Of a stretch of DNA of 64,000 nt, positions 17,358 through 28,100 are shown in pieces (the first letter of the stretch is position 1; every line of letters starts with the position of its first letter). This stretch comes from an uncultured Collinsella sp. (GTDB taxonomy: Bacteria > Actinomycetota > Coriobacteriia > Coriobacteriales > Coriobacteriaceae), in NCBI GenBank assembly GCA_900541025.1, contig UQIL01000010.1:1-64000 (forward strand). The letters run 5' to 3'. Under the pieces are notes generated by a model. It had not been told where the DNA came from. It saw nothing but the letters and a program-made list of their open reading frames with translations, and made no database searches. Position numbers and translations under genes: made by a program.

Positions 17358-20300
17358 ATGGATCTTTCGACTTTGATGCCGCAACAGCTGCAGATCGTCA
17401 AAACGCTCGACCGTCCGCTGTTTGTCTCGGCGGGCGCCGGTTCGGGCAAGACCTTTACCCTCACGCGCCGCATCGTCTACGCGCTCTCGCCCGAATCCGG
17501 TCCGTTCGTTGAGCATCTGGACCAGGTGCTCGCCATTACCTTTACCAAAGATGCCGCGGCCGAGATCCGTGACCGCGTGCGCCGCGCGCTCATCGACGAG
17601 GGCATGGACGAGGAGGCCCTGACCGTCGACGATGCATGGATCTCGACCATTCACGGCATGTGCTCGCGTATCCTGCGCGCACACGCGTTGGAGCTGGGCA
17701 TCGATCCCGAGTTCACGGTGCTCACCGATACTGACGAGCTTATGGACCAGGCTGTTGAGCATGTGCTGGCCCGCGCGACGGCGCCCGATGCCGCCCCCGA
17801 GCTCGCGGCATCACTCAAGGCCCTTTACGCCTGGTATCCCATGGCGGGCGAGGGCGGTCCCTTTGGCGCCGGCACGAGCATCAAGGGCCTGGTGCGCGAG
17901 CTGCTGGAGCTGTCGAGTCAGTTGCCGGGCGGTATGGACGATGTGCGCGTGGCGCGCGGCCAGGCCGATACCTCGGCACTTGCCGATGCCTATCGTGCGG
18001 CGCTGGGCGCAAGCAAGGCCGCGACCGAGAAGGCGCAGACGGCGCTCGATGCCATCGACGCGTTCGAGGCGAGCGGCAAGACCATGGTCGACGCGGCGCG
18101 ACTCATGGTGTCGTGCACCATGCCGCGCGCGAGCAAGGCGTTCCCCAAGGAGCAGGTTGAGCTGCTCAAGGCGGAGGCTGCCGATGCGTTTATCAACATC
18201 GTGCTTGCCTGCGGCGGCCCGGCGCTCGATGCACTGGTGGGCCTGGCCCGTTCCGTGGAGGCCGAGTATCGCGCGCTGAAGGCTGCCCAGTCCTTCCTCG
18301 ACAACAACGACCTGCTGCGCATGGCCTACGAGGCCCTGCGCGATTACCCTGCCATTCGTGCTGCGTACGAGGGCCGCTTTAAGATGGTCATGATCGATGA
18401 GTTCCAGGATACCGATCAGATGCAGGTCGATCTGATCCGCTACCTGACGGGTGCGGGGGAGCGCGCGCTGTGCACCGTGGGCGATGCACAGCAGTCGATC
18501 TATCGCTTCCGTGGCGCCGAGGTCGAGGTGTTCCGTCGTCAGGAGCGCAAGGTGGGCTCGTCTGCCGCGCCCGAGGCGACTGCCGTGGCCGACGCCCCAG
18601 CTGGTGAGCTCGTCAAGCTCGTGCGCAACTTCCGTAGCCACGACGAGGTACTGCGCTATGTGGCCCGCGTCTTTGATGGCGACGACGGCGGCCTGATGCA
18701 GGGCTTTTTGGACCTTGAGGCAAGCGACGGCCGCAAGGACACGCTGGTGGCAGACGCCTCGCGTCGCCAGGCCCTCTTTGTTGCCGGCGGCAGTACGCAG
18801 GAGCGCACACAGGCCAAGGCCCGTGCGATCGCCGAGCGATTCCGCGCGCTTGCCGATGCCGGCCAGCCCCAGGGCGGCATGGTGCTGCTGCTGGGCCGCA
18901 TGACCAACGCAGGCGTCTACGCACAGGCCTTCCGTGACCAGGGGCTCGACTGCGTCATCGCGGGCGGCTCGGTCTTTGCCCAAGCCGCCGAGGTGCAGAC
19001 GGTGCGCGCCCTGGTTTGTGCGCTCGCCAATCCGGCCGATACGGCGCAGGGCCTTATGCCGCTGCTGGCCTCGCCGATGTTTGCGCTCGGCGCCCAGGAG
19101 TTCCTAGCGCTGGCGACCAAGCTCGACGAGCAGACGGGGGAGACCTCGCGCAGGAATATCGACGTGGGCATCATGAGCGATTCCGATGTGCCGGGCCTGC
19201 AAGACCTGCCGCTCGTGACGCGCGCCCGCGAGGTACTGCGGTATGCGCTTCGTCGCGTGGGCCGTGATTCGTTCGCAGCCATCGCGCGCGACGTGGTCAA
19301 CGCCTCCGGCTGGTTTGTGCGTCTGGCACAGCGTGGTCCCGAGGGCAAGGCCATTGCCGCCAACGTGCTCAAGGCGCTCGACGCTGTGGCCGAGGCGGAG
19401 GCCGAGTTCGGCAACTCGCCGCGTTCCATCGCGCTTGCCTTCGATCGCTTCCTAGCGGGCAAGGAAGCCCCGGGTGCCCTCAACGAGGAGGGCGACGGCG
19501 CGGTGCGCATCATGACGGTGCACGCATCCAAGGGCCTGGAATATCCGGTCGTGGCGGTCGCCGAGTGCTTTGGCGTGCGCAAATCGTCCGGTGCGGCTCA
19601 GATGGGGCGTGTCGAGGGCGGGGCGCAGGTTGTGGCACTGCCTGCACGCTTCGACGGCGTTAAGCTCGCCGACGGAACCTTTGTGAAGGGCGATGACGTC
19701 AAAAAGCAGTTTGAGCATGCGTTTAAGGGCAAGGGCACGTCGCTGTGGCTGCCGCCGGAGCTCATGGAGGATGTCTGCGCGACGGGTTCTCCCGCCGAGG
19801 CATTTGCTCGCCTGCGCAACGATGACCTGCAGCTTTCGCTCGAGGAGCGGGCCCGCTTGCTCTATGTTGCCATGACGCGTGCGCGCGAGCTGGTGATCTT
19901 GGCGATGGATGCCGGCGTGAGCCGCGGCAAGGTGACGGCGCCGACCTTCGACGTCGAGACCGATCTGACCTACGACGTGCTGCGCCGTATTTTGCCGACC
20001 GACGCTCTGGACATGCCGCAGCTCGATAGTGACCGTTTGACGTTCGACAATTCCAAGCCGGGCGACTACGAGCTCATTTCGCTCGCGGATTTTACCTTTG
20101 GCGAGCAGGCGTTTGAGGCCAACGCTTCACTGGATGCCGAGGGCAGGCTTGTCCGTGGCGATGCGGAGCCGGAGGGCGCCGGTGCAGATGCCCGCGCCGC
20201 CGTTCCCGGTCCTGCCGACCCTGAGCCCGATGCGTTTGAGCTCGTGTATCCCCAGGCGGTGGGCGTGCGCATGGGCATCTGTCCGTATCCGGCGCGCGAT

Positions 20301-20990
20301 TCGTACAGCTACTCGTCAATTGCCGCGGCGCTGCATACCGAGGCCGAGGACCGTGCCGCCGAGGCACGCGTGCCCATGGACGAGGCTGGCGATGATGCGG
20401 AGTCGGATGGTTCCGAGATGGCCGATGCAGACGTGGCCGCCGTTGAGCCCGCCGGCAACCCCATGGCGCTGGGCTCGGCCTTCCACGCTGCCTGCCAGTG
20501 GCTCATCGAGATGGGCGCCGATGCGCTGCCCGCCGCGCGTGCCGATGCACTGGCGCGCCAGTGGCGCCTGACGCCGGAGCAGCGCGAACGCTTCGACGTT
20601 GCTCTGGACCGCTGGCTCAAGTCGGCCGTTCGTGCCGACCTGCTCGCGTGGCCGTGCGTTCGCGCCGAGGTGCCGTTCTTTTCGCTGGGCTGCGAGGACG
20701 AGGACATCGCTCGCTACGGTGCATATGCCGAGGGCGCCATCGACGCTTTGGCGACGAACCCGGCCGATCCGTCACGCGCGCTGGTCATCGACTACAAGAC
20801 GGGCGGCACACCGGACGAGACGCCGGAACAGTTGCAGGAGAAGCACGTCCTGCAGGCGCGCGTCTACGCTGATGTTCTACACAAGGCGGGCTTTGAGGCC
20901 GTGACCGTCAAGTTCGTCCGCGTGGAACAGGCCGATCCGACTCTCTTCGTCAATCCCACCGAGCCCCAAGTAGTCACCTACAATCTCTAG
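17358..20990 (+). CDS. addA: AddA-like ATP-dependent helicase-nuclease
   Basis: A 1210-residue UvrD/RecB-family helicase with a C-terminal nuclease. Walker A AGAGSGKT is at 26-33, TFTKDAAAEIRDRVR is motif Ia, VMIDEFQDTD near 345 is Walker B, QQSIYRFRG is motif III, MTVHASKGLEYPVV near 718 is motif V and LYVAMTRARE near 835 is motif VI. LVIDYKTGG near 1142 is the PD-(D/E)XK core. A low-complexity acidic Ala/Glu/Asp-rich stretch (about 940-1040) links helicase and nuclease. It is translationally close to addB (3 bases) and forms an operon with it. Confidence 0.93.
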   Translation: MDLSTLMPQQLQIVKTLDRPLFVSAGAGSGKTFTLTRRIVYALSPESGPFVEHLDQVLAITFTKDAAAEIRDRVRRALIDEGMDEEALTVDDAWISTIHGMCSRILRAHALELGIDPEFTVLTDTDELMDQAVEHVLARATAPDAAPELAASLKALYAWYPMAGEGGPFGAGTSIKGLVRELLELSSQLPGGMDDVRVARGQADTSALADAYRAALGASKAATEKAQTALDAIDAFEASGKTMVDAARLMVSCTMPRASKAFPKEQVELLKAEAADAFINIVLACGGPALDALVGLARSVEAEYRALKAAQSFLDNNDLLRMAYEALRDYPAIRAAYEGRFKMVMIDEFQDTDQMQVDLIRYLTGAGERALCTVGDAQQSIYRFRGAEVEVFRRQERKVGSSAAPEATAVADAPAGELVKLVRNFRSHDEVLRYVARVFDGDDGGLMQGFLDLEASDGRKDTLVADASRRQALFVAGGSTQERTQAKARAIAERFRALADAGQPQGGMVLLLGRMTNAGVYAQAFRDQGLDCVIAGGSVFAQAAEVQTVRALVCALANPADTAQGLMPLLASPMFALGAQEFLALATKLDEQTGETSRRNIDVGIMSDSDVPGLQDLPLVTRAREVLRYALRRVGRDSFAAIARDVVNASGWFVRLAQRGPEGKAIAANVLKALDAVAEAEAEFGNSPRSIALAFDRFLAGKEAPGALNEEGDGAVRIMTVHASKGLEYPVVAVAECFGVRKSSGAAQMGRVEGGAQVVALPARFDGVKLADGTFVKGDDVKKQFEHAFKGKGTSLWLPPELMEDVCATGSPAEAFARLRNDDLQLSLEERARLLYVAMTRARELVILAMDAGVSRGKVTAPTFDVETDLTYDVLRRILPTDALDMPQLDSDRLTFDNSKPGDYELISLADFTFGEQAFEANASLDAEGRLVRGDAEPEGAGADARAAVPGPADPEPDAFELVYPQAVGVRMGICPYPARDSYSYSSIAAALHTEAEDRAAEARVPMDEAGDDAESDGSEMADADVAAVEPAGNPMALGSAFHAACQWLIEMGADALPAARADALARQWRLTPEQRERFDVALDRWLKSAVRADLLAWPCVRAEVPFFSLGCEDEDIARYGAYAEGAIDALATNPADPSRALVIDYKTGGTPDETPEQLQEKHVLQARVYADVLHKAGFEAVTVKFVRVEQADPTLFVNPTEPQVVTYNL

Positions 20991-21002
20991 CCCTCAGATA
21001 AC

Positions 21003-21065
21003 TTGCGGTGGAATAGTTCCTGTATTGCGGCCCAGATGGCCCAAGCGGGAACTATTCCACCGCAG
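21003..21065. repeat. Inverted repeat, family B
   Basis: TTGCGGTGGAATAGTTCC (from 21003) pairs with GGAACTATTCCACCGCAG (ending 21065). The outer sequence is the same family as 9980-10042. It lies between addA and dnaE and could terminate the addBA transcript. Confidence 0.75.
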
Positions 21066-21166
21066 CTGCAAGAGGAGCCGTGTGGGTTTGGCTAGGTTCG
21101 GGTGCTGTCCGTGCCGTGGGGTAAAATCGTTCAGTCAGAACACGAACCCGCATCGGAGCTCATCAC

Positions 21167-24100
21167 ATGGCATTCGTCCATCTGCACAATCACACTGTTT
21201 TCTCGATGCTCGACGGCGCAACCCGTATCCAGGATATGGTCAACCGTGCCGTTGAGCTTGGCATGCCCGCCGTGGCCATTACCGACCACGGCTACATGTA
21301 TGGCGTGCCTGACCTGGCGCTGGCCTGCGACGCCGTCAACCACAACACGCCCGAGTACAAAACCTGGAGCCACGACAAGGCCTTCTTGGAAAAGGACCGC
21401 CGCGACGAGCTGGTGGAGCCCGATCCCGGGGAAAACCCGCGCGAGCATGCCCAGTATGTGAAGGACATGGCCATGTGGGACGAGAAGGGCAACATCGACG
21501 AGCTCAAGCCGCCTCTGGTCATCAAGCCCATCTTTGGCTGCGAGGTTTACTTTACGCCGGACGAGACCCTTGCCCGCGACCATAAGCCCGAGCTCTACCA
21601 CATGATCCTCCTGGCCAAGGACCAGGAGGGCTACGTCAACCTGATGCAGACGGTCTCCGAGGCCGCCGTGCAGGGCTTTTACTACAAGCCGCGCGTGACG
21701 CTCGACAACCTGCGCCGTCATGCCAAGGGCATGATTTGCACGAGCGCCTGCATCGCCGGCATCATTCCCAAGTACATCGACCGCGGTGACATGGAAGGCG
21801 CCATTAAATGGGCCGAGACCTTCCGCGATACCTTCGACCCCGGCGACTTTTATATCGAGATCCAGGAACACGGCATTACCACCGATAACGGCCTGACCGA
21901 CGAGCAGATGGACCGCACGCTCATCGATATCGCCAAGCAGGTGGGTGTCAAGGTCATCGCCACCAACGATTTCCATTACCTGCGCCGCGAGGACGCCCCC
22001 GTGCAGGACGTCATCATGTGCATCGGTATGAACGCCAAGGTCGACGACCCCAACCGCATGCGTATGACCGGCTCGGAGTTTTACATGAAGACCGAGGAGG
22101 AGATGCGGGCGATGTTCCCGTATTGCCCCGAGGCCTGCGACAACACGCTCGAGATCGCCGACAAGTGCTACGTGGAGCTCGACTGGGACTCCATCATCCT
22201 GCCGCGCTTCCCGCTGCTCGATCCCGGCGAGACGCACGAGAGCCAGTTCCGCCGCGAGTGCGAGAAGGGCCTGCGCCAGCACTACGGTGACGACTGGGCC
22301 ACGCGCGAGATCGGTGGCGTCAACATCAAAGAGCGCTTTGAGTACGAATACAAGGTCATCTGCGACAAGGGATTTGCCGCCTACTTCTTGATCGTTGCCG
22401 AGTACGTGCAATGGGCCAAGGACAACGGCATCGGCGTCGGCCCCGGCCGTGGTTCTGCCGCCGGCGCTATCGTCGCCTACGCCATGAACATCACCGCGTT
22501 CGACCCGCTCGAGAACGGCCTGATGTTCGAGAGGTTCCTGTCCCCGCAGCGTACCGAGATGCCCGATATCGATATGGACTTCGACGATGAGCGGCGTCTC
22601 GAGGTCGTGGAGCACGTTCGCCAGCTCTACGGTCCCGAGAAGGTCACCCACGTCATCACCTACTCGACCATTAAGGCCAAGCAGGCCATTAACGACGCCG
22701 CGCGCGTCCTAGACTACCCGGTCTACATGGGCCAGCGCCTGTCCAAGATGGTCTCGAGCGACCCCAAGGTTAAGCTCAAGCAGGTGCTCGAAAAGCAACC
22801 CGGCAAAGAAGATCTGTTTAACCCCGATTTTGCCGAGGCCTATAAAAAGGACGACGACGCCCGCCGCATCATCGACACGGCGCTCTCGATTGAGGGCCTC
22901 ACCCGTGGCGAGGGTGTGCACGCGTGCGCCGTTCTAATCTGCCGCGACCCCGTCAACGAGCACGTGCCCACCAAGCTCGATACCAAGGGCGGCGTCGAGA
23001 TTACCCAGTACGAGGGTCATACCGTCGCCGACATGGGCCTGCTCAAGATGGACTTCCTGGGCCTGCGCACGCTGACGGTTATCTCTAAGGCCAAGGCCAA
23101 CATCAAAAAGAACTTCGGCATCGACATCAAAGAGGAAGAGATTCCCTTTGACGATCCCGAGATCTTTAAGCTCATGGGCTCCGGCCACACTGCCGGCGTC
23201 TTCCAGGTCGAGTCCGCCGGCATGACGGCCACGATCAAGAACATGAAGCCCACCGAGTACAAGCACGTCGTGGCATTGATCGCCCTGTACCGCCCGGGCC
23301 CGCTGGGCGCCGGCATGGTTTCGTCCTACATCAACCGTATGAACGGCAAGGAGCCGGCCGTCTCCTACGACGACCGTCTGGACGACATCCTGGGTGAAAC
23401 CTACGGCACCATGGTCTACCAGGAGCAGGTTATGCTCATCTCCGTCGAGATGTGCGGCTTCTCCAAGGGCGAATCGGACTCGCGTATCCGTAAGCCCGTG
23501 GCTAAGAAGAAGATCAAGCTGCTCACGTCGACGGTGCTCCACTGGGAGGATGGCTCGGACGAGACCACCTACGACCACTGGATGAACGGCGCTATCAAGA
23601 ACAACTACACGCGCGAGGTCGCCCAGAAGATTTGGGACGATGTTCTCGAGTTCGCATCTTACGCCTTCAACAAGTCGCACTCCGCCGGCTACGCCATCCT
23701 GGTTATGCAGACGGCGTGGCTCAAGGCGCACTATCCACACGAGTACATGGCGGCCGTTCTGACGTCCTATACGGGCAAGACCGACAAGATCGTGCACTAC
23801 GTCTCGGCGTGCCGTCACGACGGCATCCCCGTGCTGTCGCCAGATGTCAACGAGTCCGGCACCGAGTTCACGGCTACCAAGGAGGGCGTGCGCTTTGGTC
23901 TGGCCGGTATTCGAGGCGTGGGCACCGGCGTGGCGCAGGCGATTATCGCTGAGCGCGAGGCAGGCGGTCCGTTTAAGACGCTGCACGACTTTGTTGAGCG
24001 CGTGGACTCGAGCCAGGCCAACCGCCGCGTGATCGAATCGCTGATCAAGGCAGGTGCCTTCGACTCCACGGGCTATCCGCGCCGCCAGATGATGCACTTT

Positions 24101-24970
24101 GTGGACAAGAACAACCCCGAGAACATCATCGACGCCGCGATAAAGCGCCAGAAGGACCGCGCGAGCGGCCAGACCTCGTTCTTCGACATGTTTGGTGATG
24201 TTGAGGGCTCGGGCTTTGAGGTCAGCGTGCCCGATCCGGACGGCCAGGAATGGGACCGCCACCTTAAGCTGAGCCAGGAGAAGGAGGTTCTGGGCATCTA
24301 TGTCTCGGACCACCCGCTGCGCCCGTTTGAGTATGCGCTCAGCAAAGCGCGCGACTTCTCGTTCTCGCAGATCGACACCGGCTACGAAGTTCAGAATCCT
24401 ACGGGCGGCACCATCAACCAGGAGATTCCCGAGGGCAAAGCGCTGTGGTGGGCCGGCATGGTCTCGAGCGTGTCCAAGCGCGTGACCAAAAACGGCGACC
24501 CCATGGGCATCGTGCAGCTCGAGGACATGGAAGGCGAGGCCACCGTCGTCGTGTTCCCCAAGACCTATAAAGAGGCCGAGGGGTACCTGTACGGCGAGGT
24601 CGATCCCGAGACCGGTGCGCAGCTGTCCGACGCCTTTGTGCGCATCAAGGGCAAACTCGAGCGCTCGGACCGCGGCGACCAGATCATCGCGCAGGAGATC
24701 GTGCCGCTTGAGCTCAACGAGGAGAACAACAAGCCCAAGGTGTTTGAGGTCATGGTGCCCAACAGCCGCTTTAGCCAGGGCAATATGGCGCGCCTGGCCA
24801 CGGTGCTCACCGCTAACCCGGGCGGCGACCGCGTGGAGATCTTTATCGAGCAGGTGGACGGGCGCGTACTGCGCGCCGAGGTGCCTGCCAAGGTCAACGC
24901 GCGCTCGATTCCGCTGCTGGCCGAGGCCAAGGCAATTGTGGGTAACCAGGGCAGAGTGACGGTTATCTAA
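21167..24970 (+). CDS. dnaE: DNA polymerase III alpha subunit
   Basis: The 1267-residue replicative polymerase of the DnaE class. The N-terminal PHP domain (HLHNHTVFSMLDGATR, AITDHGYMYG) retains the HxH and Asp-His metal motifs, so a PHP exonuclease may be active. The palm has PDIDMDFDDERR near residue 465 with the catalytic aspartates, and the thumb/fingers region is complete through FNKSHSAGYAILVMQTAWLKAHYP. Before that motif lies an extra segment (LLTSTVLHWEDGSDETTYDH) not in common DnaE proteins. The C-terminal OB domain is present. A TAAAAT box is at about 21123. It is probably monocistronic, flanked by inverted repeats on both sides. Confidence 0.96.
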   Translation: MAFVHLHNHTVFSMLDGATRIQDMVNRAVELGMPAVAITDHGYMYGVPDLALACDAVNHNTPEYKTWSHDKAFLEKDRRDELVEPDPGENPREHAQYVKDMAMWDEKGNIDELKPPLVIKPIFGCEVYFTPDETLARDHKPELYHMILLAKDQEGYVNLMQTVSEAAVQGFYYKPRVTLDNLRRHAKGMICTSACIAGIIPKYIDRGDMEGAIKWAETFRDTFDPGDFYIEIQEHGITTDNGLTDEQMDRTLIDIAKQVGVKVIATNDFHYLRREDAPVQDVIMCIGMNAKVDDPNRMRMTGSEFYMKTEEEMRAMFPYCPEACDNTLEIADKCYVELDWDSIILPRFPLLDPGETHESQFRRECEKGLRQHYGDDWATREIGGVNIKERFEYEYKVICDKGFAAYFLIVAEYVQWAKDNGIGVGPGRGSAAGAIVAYAMNITAFDPLENGLMFERFLSPQRTEMPDIDMDFDDERRLEVVEHVRQLYGPEKVTHVITYSTIKAKQAINDAARVLDYPVYMGQRLSKMVSSDPKVKLKQVLEKQPGKEDLFNPDFAEAYKKDDDARRIIDTALSIEGLTRGEGVHACAVLICRDPVNEHVPTKLDTKGGVEITQYEGHTVADMGLLKMDFLGLRTLTVISKAKANIKKNFGIDIKEEEIPFDDPEIFKLMGSGHTAGVFQVESAGMTATIKNMKPTEYKHVVALIALYRPGPLGAGMVSSYINRMNGKEPAVSYDDRLDDILGETYGTMVYQEQVMLISVEMCGFSKGESDSRIRKPVAKKKIKLLTSTVLHWEDGSDETTYDHWMNGAIKNNYTREVAQKIWDDVLEFASYAFNKSHSAGYAILVMQTAWLKAHYPHEYMAAVLTSYTGKTDKIVHYVSACRHDGIPVLSPDVNESGTEFTATKEGVRFGLAGIRGVGTGVAQAIIAEREAGGPFKTLHDFVERVDSSQANRRVIESLIKAGAFDSTGYPRRQMMHFVDKNNPENIIDAAIKRQKDRASGQTSFFDMFGDVEGSGFEVSVPDPDGQEWDRHLKLSQEKEVLGIYVSDHPLRPFEYALSKARDFSFSQIDTGYEVQNPTGGTINQEIPEGKALWWAGMVSSVSKRVTKNGDPMGIVQLEDMEGEATVVVFPKTYKEAEGYLYGEVDPETGAQLSDAFVRIKGKLERSDRGDQIIAQEIVPLELNEENNKPKVFEVMVPNSRFSQGNMARLATVLTANPGGDRVEIFIEQVDGRVLRAEVPAKVNARSIPLLAEAKAIVGNQGRVTVI

Positions 24971-24983
24971 AATGATTTTGCCT

Positions 24984-25110
24984 GGGTAGCTAATTTGGGA
25001 CGGGGCTATTTTAGCTACCCTTTGACTGACGGCGAATGAGTCGGGGTCGGAATACATCTCAACCGACATATGGGGGTAGCTAAAATAGCCCCGTCCCAAA
25101 TTAGCTACCC
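24984..25110. repeat. Large perfect inverted repeat, family C
   Basis: Two 37-base arms, 24984-25020 and 25074-25110, are exact reverse complements separated by 53 bases. Each arm starts GGGTAGCTAA and ends TTAGCTACCC, so each is also a small palindrome, and holds TTTGGGACGGGGC. The element starts 14 bases after dnaE and ends 22 bases before the next start codon. Confidence 0.85.
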
Positions 25111-25131
25111 CGGGTGAGATTGGAGGAAGTG

Positions 25132-28100
25132 ATGGCGCAGGGGACGTTTGTGCAGGCGCTCCGGAAAGAGGCGGCGCTGAGCGGCACCTTTATGAAGGGC
25201 CGCTCGCTCATGCTCAACGGCGCCGTGCTGTCGATCGAGGACAGCGGCTCGCGCTTCTCCAAGAACGTGACGGTTGAGGGCTCAGTGCGCGGCTCGCGCG
25301 GTGACCTGTACAAGACGCACGTGGCGCTCGACATGGACGAGCACGAGGTGATCGACTACGACTGCGATTGCCCCGCTGCCTATCGCTACCCCGGCATGTG
25401 CAAGCACGCCATCGCCACGGCGCTAGCGTACCTGGACGCCAGCGGCATTGAGCCTGTTGAGGGGCTGCGCACGCCGGTCCGCACGTTTACGGCGGCGCCC
25501 AAGCAAGCCGCGCGTCCTGCGTCTGCCGCACCGGCGGTCAACCCTAACTTTCCCTTCCCGGCGCCAGTTCCCACGAGCCCGAGCCTCATGAAGGCGCTCT
25601 CCGATCTTTCGGACGCGCGCATGGATGAGTTGGCGGGCATGCGCCGCAAGCTCGCCGGCACTGTCGACCCCGATGCCCCCAAGGCGGTGTTGGAGCCCTC
25701 GCTGGTGCCGTACTACAATCCGCTGTTCGCCGACCGCTTTAGCTGGGCGCTCGAGCTTCGCATCCGATGCGGCTCGGTGTCCTACGTGGTCAAGGACATC
25801 GACGGCATGGCCGCCGCCTACGTGCGCGGCGGCACGTTCTCGTACGGCAAGAAGCTCACATTCCTCCATACGCCCGAGGCCTTTGACGAGGTTTCGGTGC
25901 GTCTGCTCGACCTTGTTGTGGCAACGGTTGTGTATCTGAGCGACATCACGAGTTCGCGTTCGGCGTCGTACGATTTTGCACGCAGCGGCTTTGTCGCCGA
26001 GCGTCAACTGCCGCTGTCCGAGCATGACATCGTATACATGCTGGACTTGCTGCGTGGCCGGACCATTTCCTTTGAGCCCGCCTGGTCGCGGGGAACGACG
26101 ACGCATCGTTCCTACGAGGTGGCGGTTGAGTTGTCGCCGGTGGGGGAGGACGAGGCCTCGGCAAAACAGCCGCCGCTCCTTGCCGCCAAGATCGCGCCGG
26201 CGGCCGGTGGCAGCTACGACCTGCGTCTGCCCGCCGATATGTACTGCTTTGTCTCGGGCGACGTTGCCTATCTGGTCGACACGCACCGCGCGCGCCGCGC
26301 CGATGCGGCGTTTGCCCAGCATGCCGCACCGTTTCTGTCGCGTCTGCTGCCCTGTCGCACGCCGGTCCATATCGCCGCCGAACAGGTGGGCGAATTCTGC
26401 CGCATGGCGCTGCCCGTGCTGCGCGAATACACTGACCTCACCGCTCCCGCCGTGCTCGACACCGTGGCGCCCGAGCCGAGCTTTGCCATGGCAATCGGTG
26501 TCGACGATGGGCTTGTGACCTGCAAGATTACGGTTAGCTACGGCGATTGGTCGGCAGATCTCTTTAGCCTGGGTGCCCCGGGCAGCCCCTTCGAAGAACA
26601 GCGCCCGGGCGTGCCGCCGCGCGACGAGATAGCAGAGTTTCGCGTTATGGACACGGCGGCCCTGTATTTCGACTTTTACGAGGGCGGCCTGGCGTTTGAG
26701 GAGCGCGACGACGAGAGCCTGTTCTGCCTGCTCACCGAGGGCCTGTCTGCCCTGTCCGAGCTGGGCGAGGTCATGCTCAGCGACCGCCTACGCCAGATCT
26801 CGGTCCGCCCTGCGCCCAAGCTTTCGGTGCGCGCGACCGTCAAGAGCAACCTGCTCGATGTCGAACTGGGCGCGAGCGGTCTTTCAGCGGCAGATCTTGC
26901 CATCTATCTGGACTCATACAAGCGCCATCAGACGTTTGCGCGCCTGACGTCCGGCGACATCGTGCGCCTGGACGAGGGTGCCCGTGCCGCGTTTGGCCTT
27001 GCCGAGGACCTGGGCGTCGATGCTGTCGACCTGCTCGACGGCGTGTCGCTTCCCGCGTCGAGCACCCTGTTTGTCGATAGCATGCTTGCACGCACGCCCG
27101 CGCTCGAAGCCGATCGCGACGCTGCGTTCCGTCGCACCGTCGAGCGCTTGGATACGCTCGGCAAGATGGACTTTACGGTGCCGGCATCTCTCAAGGCCAC
27201 ACTGCGCGGCTATCAGGTCGACGGCTACCAGTGGCTCGGCTCGCTCGAGCACCTGGGCCTCGGCGGTATCTTGGCCGACGATATGGGCCTGGGCAAAACA
27301 CTGCAGATGATCGCGCATATCCTGGCGCGCGTGGAGGCGGGGGACACTAAGCCCACGCTTGTGGTGTGCCCTGCGTCGCTTGTGTACAACTGGACTGCCG
27401 AGCTGGAGCGCTTTGCGCCTTCGCTCGACGTGTGCGCCATCGTGGGTGCCAAGGCGCAGCGCCGCGTGCAGATAGCCGGCGCCGACGAGCATAACGTGGT
27501 CGTGACGTCGTATGACCTCATGCGCCGCGATATCGACGAGTATGCCGAGCAGGACTTTGCCCGCGTTGTGCTCGACGAGGCCCAGTACATTAAAAACCCG
27601 CTCACGCAGGTAGCGCGCGCCGCCAAGCGCCTGCCTGCCGGCGTGCGCTTTGCCTTGACGGGCACGCCCATCGAAAATCGCCTGTCTGAGCTCTGGAGCA
27701 TCTTCGACTTTTTGATGCCGGGCCTGCTTGGCACACGCGAGTCGTTTGCCAAGCGCTTTGAGAGCCCCGTCGAGCATGCCGAGGGCGATAGCGCCGCTCG
27801 CCTGCAGGCGCTCGTGTCGCCGTTTGTGCTGCGCCGTGTCAAGGAAGACGTGGTTGCCGACCTGCCCGAAAAGATCGAGGACACCGTCATGGCGCAGCTC
27901 ACCGGCGAGCAGCGCAAGCTCTACCTGGCCAACCAAGACCGCATCGCCCAGCAGGTGCAGCACCGTGAGGCATCCGAGTTTAAGAAAGACAAGCTCAAGG
28001 TACTCGCCGAGCTCACCAAGCTGCGCCAGATCTGCTGCGACCCGCGTCTACACTACGAGGATTACAAGGCGGGGAGCGCCAAACTCGACGCTTGCATGGA

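Noticed and set aside
21131..22651. A 506-codon minus-strand frame over dnaE (and a 721-codon one at 22934-25099)
   Set aside because: Both are mirror frames of dnaE with Val/Leu/His/Asp-rich composition, and no ribosome site or domain.
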